Source: CAVRXZ01 sp963773035
GTDB lineage: Bacteria; Acidobacteriota; Vicinamibacteria; Vicinamibacterales; CAVVIG01
DNA length: 64,000 nucleotides
Direction: 5' to 3'
NCBI GenBank assembly: GCA_963773035.1
Contig: CAVYZX010000007.1
Location: 1-64,000 of the forward strand
Part shown: positions 31,178 to 39,533 of the stretch, one piece after another
Layout of the letters: each line of letters begins with the position of its first letter
Numbering within the stretch: position 1 is the first letter of the stretch
Program-made: the position numbers and the translations under genes
The notes under the pieces: generated by a model
Database searches by the model: none
What the model was told of the DNA's origin: nothing
What the model saw: the letters and a program-made list of their open reading frames with translations, nothing else

Positions 31178-33612
31178 GAGCCGCGCTGATCACGAGCTTC
31201 ACGTCGCTCGTCGCGGTCGGACTTGTTTCCAGCCGGGTTGGCGGACAGCAGCCTTCCGTTCCGCCGCCGCAAGCGTTGCTCGATCAGTACTGCATTACGT
31301 GCCACAACCAGAAGCTGAAGACCGGCGGGCTGGAGCTCGACAAGCTGGATCTCGGCAGCGTTGGCAACGACGCAGAGATCTGGGAGAAGGTCGCGCGCAA
31401 ACTGCGGGCAGGCATGATGCCGCCGGCGGGCGCGCGCCGGCCCGACCGCGCGGCGCTGGACGGGCTTGCGGCCTCCGTTGAGGGCGCGCTCGATCGCGCA
31501 GCGGCAGCGAATCCCAACCCGGGACGTACGCCGCTGCACCGCATGAATCGCGCCGAGTACGCGAACGCGATCCGCGACCTGCTCGCGCTGGAAGTGGATC
31601 CGGTCACGCTCTTACCGGCCGACGATTCAAGCAACGGCTTCGACAATATCGCCGACGTCCTCGGTGTGTCGCCGGCGCTCCTCGAACGTTACGTCTCCGC
31701 AGCCGCGAAGATCAGCCGGCTGGCCGTCGGTGATCCTGAGACCGCTCCGCTGGACATTACTTACACCCTGAAAGGCGATCTCAGCCAAACCGGTACGCTC
31801 GACGGGCAGCCTCTCGGAACACGGGGCGGCGCCGCGATCCGGCACAACTTCCCGCTCGACGGCGAATATCTGATCAAGCTGTCGCTCGCAAAGCTCAGCT
31901 TCGGGCAGGTGTTCGGCGAAGGAGCCGAGGGTGAAGAGTTAGAGGTAACGCTGAACGGCGAGCGGGTGAAATTGTACAAGCTCGACGAAGTGCCGATGTT
32001 CTTCATGCGCGAGTCGCCGGGTTCGCATCCGCCAAAGCCGCCGCCGACCGATCCGCTGGAGGAGCGGGTCAAGATGACGCCGAACATCCGGCTCGAGTTC
32101 CGGCTGAACGTGAAGGCGGGTCCGCAGAACATCGGCGTCGCATTTCTCCAGAAGGGCTACGCCGCCATCGAGGACCTGGTGCAGCGGCCTGTTGCGAGCA
32201 TGAGGGATGTGAATACCGGCATGCAGTACGGCTACACCGCGGTCCCACACCTTGCCCGCGTCGATATTACCGGTCCGTACAACGCGAGTGGACCTGGCGA
32301 TACGCCCAGCCGCCGGCGGATCTTCGTGTGCCGGCCGAGCTCGTCCACGAACGAGATTCCGTGTGCGCGACAGATCCTCGCGAACCTGGCCGGCCGTGCG
32401 TTCCGCCGCGAGACGACCGAAGGGGATCTCACGTCGTTGCTGCGGTTCTATCAGGAGGAGCGCAACAACAGCGGGAGCTTCGACGGTGGGATCGAGATGG
32501 CTTTGCGCCGCATTCTCGCTGATCCCGAATTCGTTTTTCGCTTCGAGCCACCGCCGCCCGGCGTTCCGCCAAAGACAGCGTATCGAATCAGCGACACGGA
32601 GCTGGCGTCGCGGTTGTCGTTCTTTCTCTGGTCCAGCGTGCCAGACGATGAGCTGTTGAAGCTGGCGATTCAGGGCAAGCTGCACGAACCCGCCGTCCTC
32701 GAGCGCGAGACTCGGCGGATGCTTGCGGATAAGCGGGCGCGTTCGCTGGTCAGCAACTTCGCAGGTCAGTGGCTCTATCTTCGTGAGTTGAAGAACGCGA
32801 ATCCCGATTCGAACGAGTTTCCCGATTTCGACGACAACCTGCGTCAGGCGTTCCAGCGCGAGACGGAGATGCTGTTCGAGAGCGTTCTGCGCGAGGACCG
32901 GTCCGTGCTTGACCTCCTGAATGCCGACTACACTTTCGTGAACGAACGTTTGGCCAAGCACTACGGCATCGCCAACGTCTACGGTCCGGATTTCCGGCGC
33001 GTTCCGGTACCGAGCGACGCCCGGCGCGGACTGCTGGGACAGGGGAGCATGCTGCTCGTCACGTCGAACGCCAATCGGACGAATCCGGTGATGCGAGGGA
33101 AGTGGATTCTGGAGAACCTGCTCGGCAGCCCGCCGCCCTTGCCGCCGCCCAACGTTCCGCCACTCAAGGAAAACTCGACCGGCGTGGTTGGCACCTCGGT
33201 CCGCGAGCGCATGGAAGAACACCGCGCCAATCCAGCCTGCTCGGCCTGCCACAAAATCATGGATCCCATCGGGCTCGCGCTCGAGAATTACGATGGCGTC
33301 GGCCGCTGGCGCTCGATGGATTCCGGAACCACCATCGATGCGTCTGGCCAACTCGTGGACGGCACGCCGTTGGACGGCCCGTCCAGTTTGCGCAAAGCGC
33401 TGCTCGATCGTCGTGAAGCGTTCGTCGGCTCGATGACAGAAAAGCTGCTGATGTACGGCGTTGGCCGAGAAACGAAGTACTACGACATGCCAGTCGTGCG
33501 CGGCGTGATGCGAGAAGCGGCACGCGATCGGTACCGATTCTCTGACTTGGTGTTGGGCATCGTGAGGAGTGCTCCGTTTCAGATGAGAGTCAAAGAGGCG
33601 TCTGTCAATTGA
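31174..33612 (+). CDS. Di-haem DUF1587/1592/1588/1585 protein (module copy 1)
   Basis: This 812-aa exported protein has a signal sequence at 1-24 and an N-terminal cytochrome-c-like part with CITCH (Cys40, Cys43, His44). DUF1587 (HRMNRAEYANAIRDLLAL), DUF1595/1592 (RRIFVCRPSSSTNEIPCARQ; LASRLSFFLWSSVPDDELL) and DUF1588 (RRGLLGQGSMLLVTSNANRT) follow. DUF1585 contains a second haem site CSACH (Cys689, Cys692, His693; KIMDPIGLALENYDGVGRWR). This Planctomycete/Acidobacteria family has no settled biochemical function; two c-haems point to periplasmic electron transfer. The start overlaps the ankyrin gene's stop. The DUF1552 gene follows after a palindrome. Confidence 0.9.
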   Translation: MRAALITSFTSLVAVGLVSSRVGGQQPSVPPPQALLDQYCITCHNQKLKTGGLELDKLDLGSVGNDAEIWEKVARKLRAGMMPPAGARRPDRAALDGLAASVEGALDRAAAANPNPGRTPLHRMNRAEYANAIRDLLALEVDPVTLLPADDSSNGFDNIADVLGVSPALLERYVSAAAKISRLAVGDPETAPLDITYTLKGDLSQTGTLDGQPLGTRGGAAIRHNFPLDGEYLIKLSLAKLSFGQVFGEGAEGEELEVTLNGERVKLYKLDEVPMFFMRESPGSHPPKPPPTDPLEERVKMTPNIRLEFRLNVKAGPQNIGVAFLQKGYAAIEDLVQRPVASMRDVNTGMQYGYTAVPHLARVDITGPYNASGPGDTPSRRRIFVCRPSSSTNEIPCARQILANLAGRAFRRETTEGDLTSLLRFYQEERNNSGSFDGGIEMALRRILADPEFVFRFEPPPPGVPPKTAYRISDTELASRLSFFLWSSVPDDELLKLAIQGKLHEPAVLERETRRMLADKRARSLVSNFAGQWLYLRELKNANPDSNEFPDFDDNLRQAFQRETEMLFESVLREDRSVLDLLNADYTFVNERLAKHYGIANVYGPDFRRVPVPSDARRGLLGQGSMLLVTSNANRTNPVMRGKWILENLLGSPPPLPPPNVPPLKENSTGVVGTSVRERMEEHRANPACSACHKIMDPIGLALENYDGVGRWRSMDSGTTIDASGQLVDGTPLDGPSSLRKALLDRREAFVGSMTEKLLMYGVGRETKYYDMPVVRGVMREAARDRYRFSDLVLGIVRSAPFQMRVKEASVN

Positions 33613-33931
33613 GCAGGATGTTTTGCATCTATGATTTGTTTTTGCCACCGAGGCACTGAGTCACTGAGGCGGTCGACGCGGTCGGCCTGCCCTGCAGGCC
33701 GATAGGCCTAGCGGGTCAATGATGAACGAACGACAATCGAGCTCAGTTTCCTGGTCGTTCGTTCATCATTGGCCCGCCTTGGCCCGCCGCTGCGCGGCGC
33801 CGCGTCGACCTTCCAGTTCTCTCTGTGGCCCTATGACTCCGTGGCGGAAATTTTGGTACTACGACTCTGGGTCCTCGGCGTCCTCTGTGGTTGATGGCGT
33901 GACTTGCCAAAAGGCAGAATGAGAGTCGAAC
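33613..33931. repeat. Intergenic palindromic repeat element (core 33644-33845)
   Basis: The gap between the di-haem and DUF1552 genes holds nested inverted repeats. The inner arms 33711-33734 and 33754-33777 pair at 23 of 24 positions around a 19-nt loop. Outside them GGTCGACGCGG (33671-33681) pairs with its complement near 33800-33810. The outermost ends, GCCACCGAGG (from 33644) and CTCCGTGGC (to 33845), are also imperfectly complementary. TGCGCGGCGCCGCGTCGA and TGACTCCGTGGC recur at 47233-47296. This suggests a small dispersed palindromic or MITE-like element. I see no gene in it. Confidence 0.65.
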
Positions 33932-35257
33932 GTGGCATTCATAACTAAGACTCACCTTCCACGACGCACTTTTCTGCGAGGCATGGGCGTCACGCTGGCG
34001 TTGCCTGTGCTGGACGCCATGGTTCCGGCGCGCACGGCGCTGGCCCAGACTGCCGCGACGCCGAAAAGCCGCTTCTGCGGGATCTATGTCCCTCACGGCG
34101 CCACGATGGACAAATGGACGCCGGCGCAGGAAGGCGCGGCCTTCGAATTCACCGAGACCTTGAAGCCCCTCGAAAAACTGCGCGACCGGGTGTGCGTCGT
34201 CAGCAACCTGGCCCATCCTGCGGCCAGCGGCGTCGGTTCGGATGCCGGCGCCGATCACGCGCGCTCGGCCGCCGTCTTCCTGAGCGGCGCGCACCCGGAA
34301 AAAGGGTCGGTGCATGCCGGGACGACACTCGACCAGGTTCTGGCCGATCGCATCGGTCAGGACACACCGCTGCCGTCAATCGAACTCGCTATCGAAGAGG
34401 TCAGTTTGAACTGCGGCTCGGGCTATGGCTGCGCGTACTACAACACGATTTCCTGGCGGACGCCGACGCTGCCGCTGCCGATGGAGAACAGTCCGCAGGT
34501 CGTCTTCGAGCGGCTGTTCGGCGATGGCACCAACTCGGCCCAGCGCCTTGCCCGGAAACTGCAGGATCGCAGCATTCTCGACTCGGTGACCGACAAGGTG
34601 ACGCGCCTTCGTGGCACGCTCGATCCGAGCGACCGCGTCCGCCTCAATGAGTATCTGGACGATATCCGTGAAATCGAGCGCCGCATCCAGAAGACCGCGG
34701 AGCAGTCCGCGACCGAATTGAACATTCCTGAGGCGCCCGTCGGGATTCCCGAAACCTTCGACGAGCACCTCAAGCTGATGTTCGACTTGCAGGTGCTCGC
34801 CTACCGCGCGGAGATTACGCGCATTTCAACCTTGATGTACGCGCGCGATACGAGCGGTGCAACGTATTCCGGAAGCGGCGTCCGGGACGGATTCCACACC
34901 GCGTCGCACCACTCGAACGTCCGCGCGCGCATGGACACGTTCGCGCTGATCAACAAGTATCACGTGCAGATGCTTGCGTACTTCCTTGAAAAGCTGAAGG
35001 CGACCGCCGACGGCGATGGCAGTCTGCTGGATCACTCGGTGGTGCTCTACGGGAGCAGCATGAGCAACGGCAACCAACACGACCACGACCCGTTGCCGCT
35101 CGTCATGGCGGGCGGCGCATCGGGCCAGTTGAAGGGCGGCCGCCACCTGTCGTTCCCGGCGCACACGCCGATGTCGAACTTGATGCTGGCGCTGCTGGAC
35201 AAGCTGGGAGCGCCGCAAGAGCGCTTCGGCGACAGCACGGCCCGACTCGAAATCTGA
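33932..35257 (+). CDS. Tat-exported DUF1552 protein (module copy 1)
   Basis: This 441-aa DUF1552 protein has a twin-arginine signal (PRRTFLRGMGVTLALPVLDAM) at residues about 10-30. Family motifs include GIYVPHGATMDKWTP, SIELAIEEVSLNCGSGYGCAYYNTISWR, and a C-terminal GSSMSNGNQHDHDPLPLVMAGG resembling the sulfatase-like DUF1501/1552 fold. DUF1552 proteins almost always sit beside DUF1592-type cytochromes. Their function is unknown, but Tat export implies folding, perhaps with a metal, before transport. The start is GTG; no stronger alternative exists in frame. A paralogue lies at 39534. Confidence 0.9.
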   Translation: MAFITKTHLPRRTFLRGMGVTLALPVLDAMVPARTALAQTAATPKSRFCGIYVPHGATMDKWTPAQEGAAFEFTETLKPLEKLRDRVCVVSNLAHPAASGVGSDAGADHARSAAVFLSGAHPEKGSVHAGTTLDQVLADRIGQDTPLPSIELAIEEVSLNCGSGYGCAYYNTISWRTPTLPLPMENSPQVVFERLFGDGTNSAQRLARKLQDRSILDSVTDKVTRLRGTLDPSDRVRLNEYLDDIREIERRIQKTAEQSATELNIPEAPVGIPETFDEHLKLMFDLQVLAYRAEITRISTLMYARDTSGATYSGSGVRDGFHTASHHSNVRARMDTFALINKYHVQMLAYFLEKLKATADGDGSLLDHSVVLYGSSMSNGNQHDHDPLPLVMAGGASGQLKGGRHLSFPAHTPMSNLMLALLDKLGAPQERFGDSTARLEI

Positions 35258-35301
35258 GCTGGGAACCGGCACCTCGAGTTCTTCAAGCGAAAGTGGACAG
35301 C

Positions 35302-36879
35302 ATGGGTGACACACGCAAACTGAGCGCTCTAGTGGCGGCGTCTTCCATGACGCTGCTGATGATCGCGGGCGGTGAAGCCGCCAACGGCGATCTCCGGCTG
35401 GTCGAGGCGGCCAGGGGCCAGGACCTGGCTCGGATTCGTGCGCTGCTGGCCGAGCACGTCGACGTGAACGCGCGAGCGGACGACGGCTCGTCGGCGCTCT
35501 TGTGGGCGGCGCACTGGAACGATGTCACCACGGCCGAGCTGTTGATTCGTGCCGGCGCCGACGCGAACGCGGCGAACGAGTTCCGCACGACGCCGCTGTC
35601 GGCGGCATGTACGAATGCGAGCGCGAAGCTCGTCGAGCTGCTTCTGACGGCTGGCGCCGACGCCAATACCCCGATTGCAACCGGCGAGACGCCGATCATG
35701 ACGTGTGCGAGCAGCGGCAGCGAGGCTGCCGTGAGGATACTCATCGCTCGCGGCGCCGACGTGAATGCGAAGGAGCCTGCTGAGAACCAGACCGCGTTGA
35801 TGTGGGCCGCCGCGGAACATCACGCCGACGTGGTTCGAACGCTGATTGAAGCCAGGGCCGACTTACAGGCCCGTACGAGAAAGGGGTTCACCACGCTGCA
35901 TTTCGCCGCGCGAGAAGGCGACCTTGAAGTCACGCGACTATTGCTCCGTGCAGGCGTCGACATGGACATTCGATCTCAACCTGAGGCCGTTGAAACCGGA
36001 CGAGGCGAGCCAGAGCGTTCCGCGGGACGAAGCCTCGCAGGCGGAAGCCTCGGCAGAGGTCCTGCTTATCAAGCGACGCTGTCTGCGGGGAGCACGCCCT
36101 TGCTCGTGGCCACAGTGCGAGGCCATGTGCCGCTGGCGCTGTTTCTGCTCGAACAGGGGGCCGATCCGAATGTCATCGATGCGGGTTTTACGCCGCTCCA
36201 CTGGGCGTCGGGAACGTGGGAGGGTGGAGTCTCGAACGCGGTGTACGGATTCGCCGATCCGATGAGCGGTATACCCAACCGTCAGGCGAAGCTGCAGCTC
36301 GTCAAAGCGCTCCTGGCCCACGGCGCGAATCCGAACGGGCGCATGACGCGACGGCCTCCGAATTTCGCGGGACTGGGCGGCGGCTACGAGGACGCGCCTG
36401 GAGCGACGCCGTTTCTGCTCGCCAGCGCCGCAACCGATCTGGAGATGATGAAGCTCCTGCTGGCTGCGGGGGCCGATCCGGCTCAGGTCACCGACACCAA
36501 AGCGACGCCGGTGATGGCGGCGTCGGGTCTCAATCGAGGGATCGGTGAAAGTCCAATCACCGAGGAGCAAGCGCTCGAGACTGTCAGGTTCCTGCTGGAA
36601 CTGGGTGCGGATGCCAAAGGCGCGACCACCAACGGCGAGAATGCGCTGTTCGGTGCGGCATATCGCGGCTGGAACACGCTCCTCGGGCTGCTCATAGAAA
36701 AAGGAGCCGATGTGAACGCCGTCAGCAAGGCGGGGGTGACGCCTTGGCTGGCCGCGTCGGGGTTTGGCGATCGCCTCGGCGGCGTCCTGTATAACAAAGA
36801 GGGTGCGGATCTGCTGCTCAAGCACGGAGCTGATCCCAAGCTCGGGAAACCCTGCCAGGCGCAGAACAAGTGTCGGTGA
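35302..36879 (+). CDS. Exported ankyrin-repeat protein (module copy 2)
   Basis: This 525-aa protein has a hydrophobic N-terminal segment (LSALVAASSMTLLMIAGGEAA). About eleven ankyrin repeats follow, such as DGSSALLWAAHWNDVTTAEL, RTTPLSAACTNASAKLVELL, QTALMWAAAEHHADVVRTLI and GFTTLHFAAREGDLEVTRLL. The array is interrupted near residues 225-260 by a Glu/Gly-rich insert. It is a scaffold without catalytic residues and probably periplasmic. The start could be the ATG at 35302 or an in-frame GTG at 35293; neither has a strong ribosome site. It heads the second copy of the ankyrin / di-haem / DUF1552 module, 44 bp after the first DUF1552 gene. Confidence 0.88.
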   Translation: MGDTRKLSALVAASSMTLLMIAGGEAANGDLRLVEAARGQDLARIRALLAEHVDVNARADDGSSALLWAAHWNDVTTAELLIRAGADANAANEFRTTPLSAACTNASAKLVELLLTAGADANTPIATGETPIMTCASSGSEAAVRILIARGADVNAKEPAENQTALMWAAAEHHADVVRTLIEARADLQARTRKGFTTLHFAAREGDLEVTRLLLRAGVDMDIRSQPEAVETGRGEPERSAGRSLAGGSLGRGPAYQATLSAGSTPLLVATVRGHVPLALFLLEQGADPNVIDAGFTPLHWASGTWEGGVSNAVYGFADPMSGIPNRQAKLQLVKALLAHGANPNGRMTRRPPNFAGLGGGYEDAPGATPFLLASAATDLEMMKLLLAAGADPAQVTDTKATPVMAASGLNRGIGESPITEEQALETVRFLLELGADAKGATTNGENALFGAAYRGWNTLLGLLIEKGADVNAVSKAGVTPWLAASGFGDRLGGVLYNKEGADLLLKHGADPKLGKPCQAQNKCR

Positions 36880-36916
36880 ACACTCACACTCCGCGGTTGC
36901 AAGCTACCAAGAGAGC

Positions 36917-39391
36917 ATGACGCAGAAAGCGCTGACGACCTGCATCTGTCTCGTCTGGGTCGGAGCGATCGGCTTCGAGGCGTCGAGGTCCGTTCACGCA
37001 AGCGCGCGTGCCGTCACAACGGCGCAAACGCCGGCTCGCAGTGCCGCGCGGACAACTCCCGCGCGTGAACTCGTCACCAGATATTGCGTCGCGTGCCACA
37101 ACGATCGACTGAAGACGGCGAACCTTGCGCTCGACAAGGCTGATACGGAGCAGGTTTTCAATTCGGCCGAGACGTGGGAGAAGGTCGTCGTCAAGCTGCG
37201 AAGCCGGGCGATGCCGCCACCGGGTAGTCGCCGGCCCGACAACGCAACGTATGACGCTGCAGCCGCCTGGTTGGAAACGGAGTTGGACCGTGCGGCGATG
37301 GCCCATCCCAATCCCGGTCGGCCGGCGAATCTCCATCGGCTCAATCGTACTGAATACGGCAATGCCGTTCGTGACCTTCTTGGAGTGGAGATCGACGCGA
37401 CGTCGATGCTGCCGCCGGACGCACAGGCCTACGGCTTCGACACCAATGCCGACGCCCTTGCTATTGAGCCGGCGCTGCTCGATCGATATCTGACCGCGGC
37501 GGCGAAGATCGCCCGCCTCGCCGTCGGCGATCCATCGCTCCGCCCCTCGATCGAGCGCTACACTGCCGTCAAAGGAAACTCCAACGAGCAGACCTGGTTG
37601 TGGCAGACCGACCGCCTGGGCGAAGACTTCCCGCTCGGCTCGCGAGGCGGGATCGCCGCCCGACACTTCTTCCCGGTGGATGGCGAATATGTCTTTCAGG
37701 TTCGACTGGGAAGAACGTACGCAGAGCTGATCCGTGGCCTGAACGTGCCGAACGAGATCGAGATCCGCGTGGATGGTACGCGGCTCGGGCGGTTTGCGAT
37801 CGGCGGCGGCCCTGAGTTCGCCAGAACCGCTGGTCCAGGTTCCGACCGCTTGGATCCAGCCAGTCCGCTTCACGACGCCGACGACGCGCTGCAGGTGCGT
37901 GCCCGGCTGAAAGCCGGCGTCCATCAGGTGGTCGCCACCGTCGTCAAGACAAACAGCCTCAAGCCCGAAGGCCTGGGACCGGATCGCATTCCAATTTGGA
38001 ACCGCGAGGGCGACGTCACGAGCGCTCCGCTCTCGATTACGTCGTTGCTGATCGGTGGGCCGTACGAGGGTCGCGTGCCACAGGATTCGCCAAGCCGCCG
38101 GCGGATCTTTGTGTGCCATCCCGCCAGCAGGACCGATGAGACGGCTTGCGCGACGAAGATTTTCTCGACGTTGGCTCGACGCGCGTATCGCCGGCCGCTG
38201 AACACCGAAGACGTTCAGACGCTGCTTGGCTTCTACGAACGCGCACGCGCCGACGGAGACTTCGATGCCGGTGTCCGTGCGGCGATCGAGCGGGTTCTCG
38301 TCAGCCCTGATTTTCTGTTTCGGATTGAAGCCGAGCCTGAAAGAGTAGCCCCAGGCAGCGCCTATCGTCTCCCGGATGTCGAGTTGGCCTCGCGCCTGTC
38401 GTTCTTCCTCTGGAGCAGCATCCCGGACGACGAGCTGCTGGATCTGGCGAGCGGCGGGAAGCTGCGCGACGCCGCCGTCCTCGATCGGCAAGCGCGCCGC
38501 ATGCTCGCCGATTCGCGTGCGCGTACAACGCTGGTTGGCAACTTTTTCGGCCAGTGGCTGCAGACTCGCAACGTCTGGTTGCTGACGCCCGATGCCAACA
38601 GAAAATTTCCGTGGTTCGACGATAACCTGCGGGCCGCCTTCGTCAGGGAAACCGAGCTGTTCCTCGACGATCAGCTGAAGTCCGACCGCAGTCTCGTCGA
38701 ATTACTGACGGCGAACTACTCGTTCCTGAACGAACAGCTCGCTCGCCACTATGGCATCCCGGGCGTGTATGGAAGTCACTTCCGGCGGGTGACGCTCACC
38801 GATGAGAACCGCTGGGGCCTGCTGGGCAAGGCAAGCGTTCTGTCGGTGACTTCGTACCCCACGAGGACCTCACCGACGATCCGCGGAAAGTGGCTGCTGG
38901 AAAACATTCTGGCCGCGCCGGTGCCACCTCCACCTCCCAACGTGAATACCACGTTGGAGGAGAACAAGTCGGGGAGCCCGACATCGGTACGCGAGATGCT
39001 GGAGCAGCACCGCGCGAATGTCGCCTGCGCGAGCTGTCATTCGCGCATGGATCCTCTCGGTTTCAGCCTCGAGAACTTCGATGCGGTTGGCCAATGGCGC
39101 ACGACGGATGGGGAGACGCCGATCAGCGCGGCAGGCGTGCTGCTCGACGGCACCAAGGTCGACGGCCCGGCGGCGCTTCGGCGAGCGTTGGTCGCGCAGA
39201 GGGAACAGTTCGTCAGGACAGTGACGACGAAGCTGCTCACCTATGCCCTCGGTCGAGAGATGGAATACTACGACGCGCCTGCGATCCGATCCATCGTCCG
39301 CGCCGCGGCGCCAGACGACTACCGCTGGTCATCGACGATTCTGGCCATCGTCAGGAGCACGCCGTTTCAGATGAGGAGGTCGCGGTCCTAG
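36917..39391 (+). CDS. Di-haem DUF1587/1592/1588/1585 protein (module copy 2)
   Basis: This 824-aa paralogue of the protein at 31174 has a signal segment (ALTTCICLVWVGAIGFEASR) and CVACH (Cys57, Cys60, His61). DUF1587 (HRLNRTEYGNAVRDLLGV), the RRRIFVCHPASRTDETACA and LASRLSFFLWSSIPDDELLD regions, and DUF1588 (RWGLLGKASVLSVTSYPTRT) follow. The second haem site is CASCH (Cys704, Cys707, His708) within a DUF1585 part (RMDPLGFSLENFDAVGQWR). It differs clearly from copy 1 in the middle region, which carries an extra stretch near residues 230-300, so the duplication is old. It is probably a periplasmic electron-transfer protein of unknown substrate. Confidence 0.9.
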   Translation: MTQKALTTCICLVWVGAIGFEASRSVHASARAVTTAQTPARSAARTTPARELVTRYCVACHNDRLKTANLALDKADTEQVFNSAETWEKVVVKLRSRAMPPPGSRRPDNATYDAAAAWLETELDRAAMAHPNPGRPANLHRLNRTEYGNAVRDLLGVEIDATSMLPPDAQAYGFDTNADALAIEPALLDRYLTAAAKIARLAVGDPSLRPSIERYTAVKGNSNEQTWLWQTDRLGEDFPLGSRGGIAARHFFPVDGEYVFQVRLGRTYAELIRGLNVPNEIEIRVDGTRLGRFAIGGGPEFARTAGPGSDRLDPASPLHDADDALQVRARLKAGVHQVVATVVKTNSLKPEGLGPDRIPIWNREGDVTSAPLSITSLLIGGPYEGRVPQDSPSRRRIFVCHPASRTDETACATKIFSTLARRAYRRPLNTEDVQTLLGFYERARADGDFDAGVRAAIERVLVSPDFLFRIEAEPERVAPGSAYRLPDVELASRLSFFLWSSIPDDELLDLASGGKLRDAAVLDRQARRMLADSRARTTLVGNFFGQWLQTRNVWLLTPDANRKFPWFDDNLRAAFVRETELFLDDQLKSDRSLVELLTANYSFLNEQLARHYGIPGVYGSHFRRVTLTDENRWGLLGKASVLSVTSYPTRTSPTIRGKWLLENILAAPVPPPPPNVNTTLEENKSGSPTSVREMLEQHRANVACASCHSRMDPLGFSLENFDAVGQWRTTDGETPISAAGVLLDGTKVDGPAALRRALVAQREQFVRTVTTKLLTYALGREMEYYDAPAIRSIVRAAAPDDYRWSSTILAIVRSTPFQMRRSRS

Positions 39392-39430
39392 GCTGATCCG
39401 TGAGCCCTGAGAGCTTGTGAATCAATCGCG

Positions 39431-39502
39431 TGTGTGGCTTCCGGCTTCAGCCGGAAGATCAATGCCGGCAGCTCTCTTCCGCCTAAAGGCGGAAGCCACA
39501 CA
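39431..39502. repeat. REP-like double hairpin between the di-haem and DUF1552 genes
   Basis: The outer arms TGTGTGGCTTCCG (39431-39443) and CGGAAGCCACACA (39490-39502) are perfectly complementary. Inside, CTTCCGGCTTCAGCCGGAAG and CTTCCGCCTAAAGGCGGAAG are each self-complementary, so the whole can fold as a two-armed structure. This is the layout of bacterial REP/BIME elements. No RAYT transposase is in the window. Confidence 0.75.
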
Positions 39503-39533
39503 GCCTGAGCCCTGATCCAGCGAGGCATCCACC

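Noticed and set aside
31939..33648. 569-codon open frame opposite the first di-haem protein
   Set aside because: Shadow of a well-supported gene with two CxxCH motifs.
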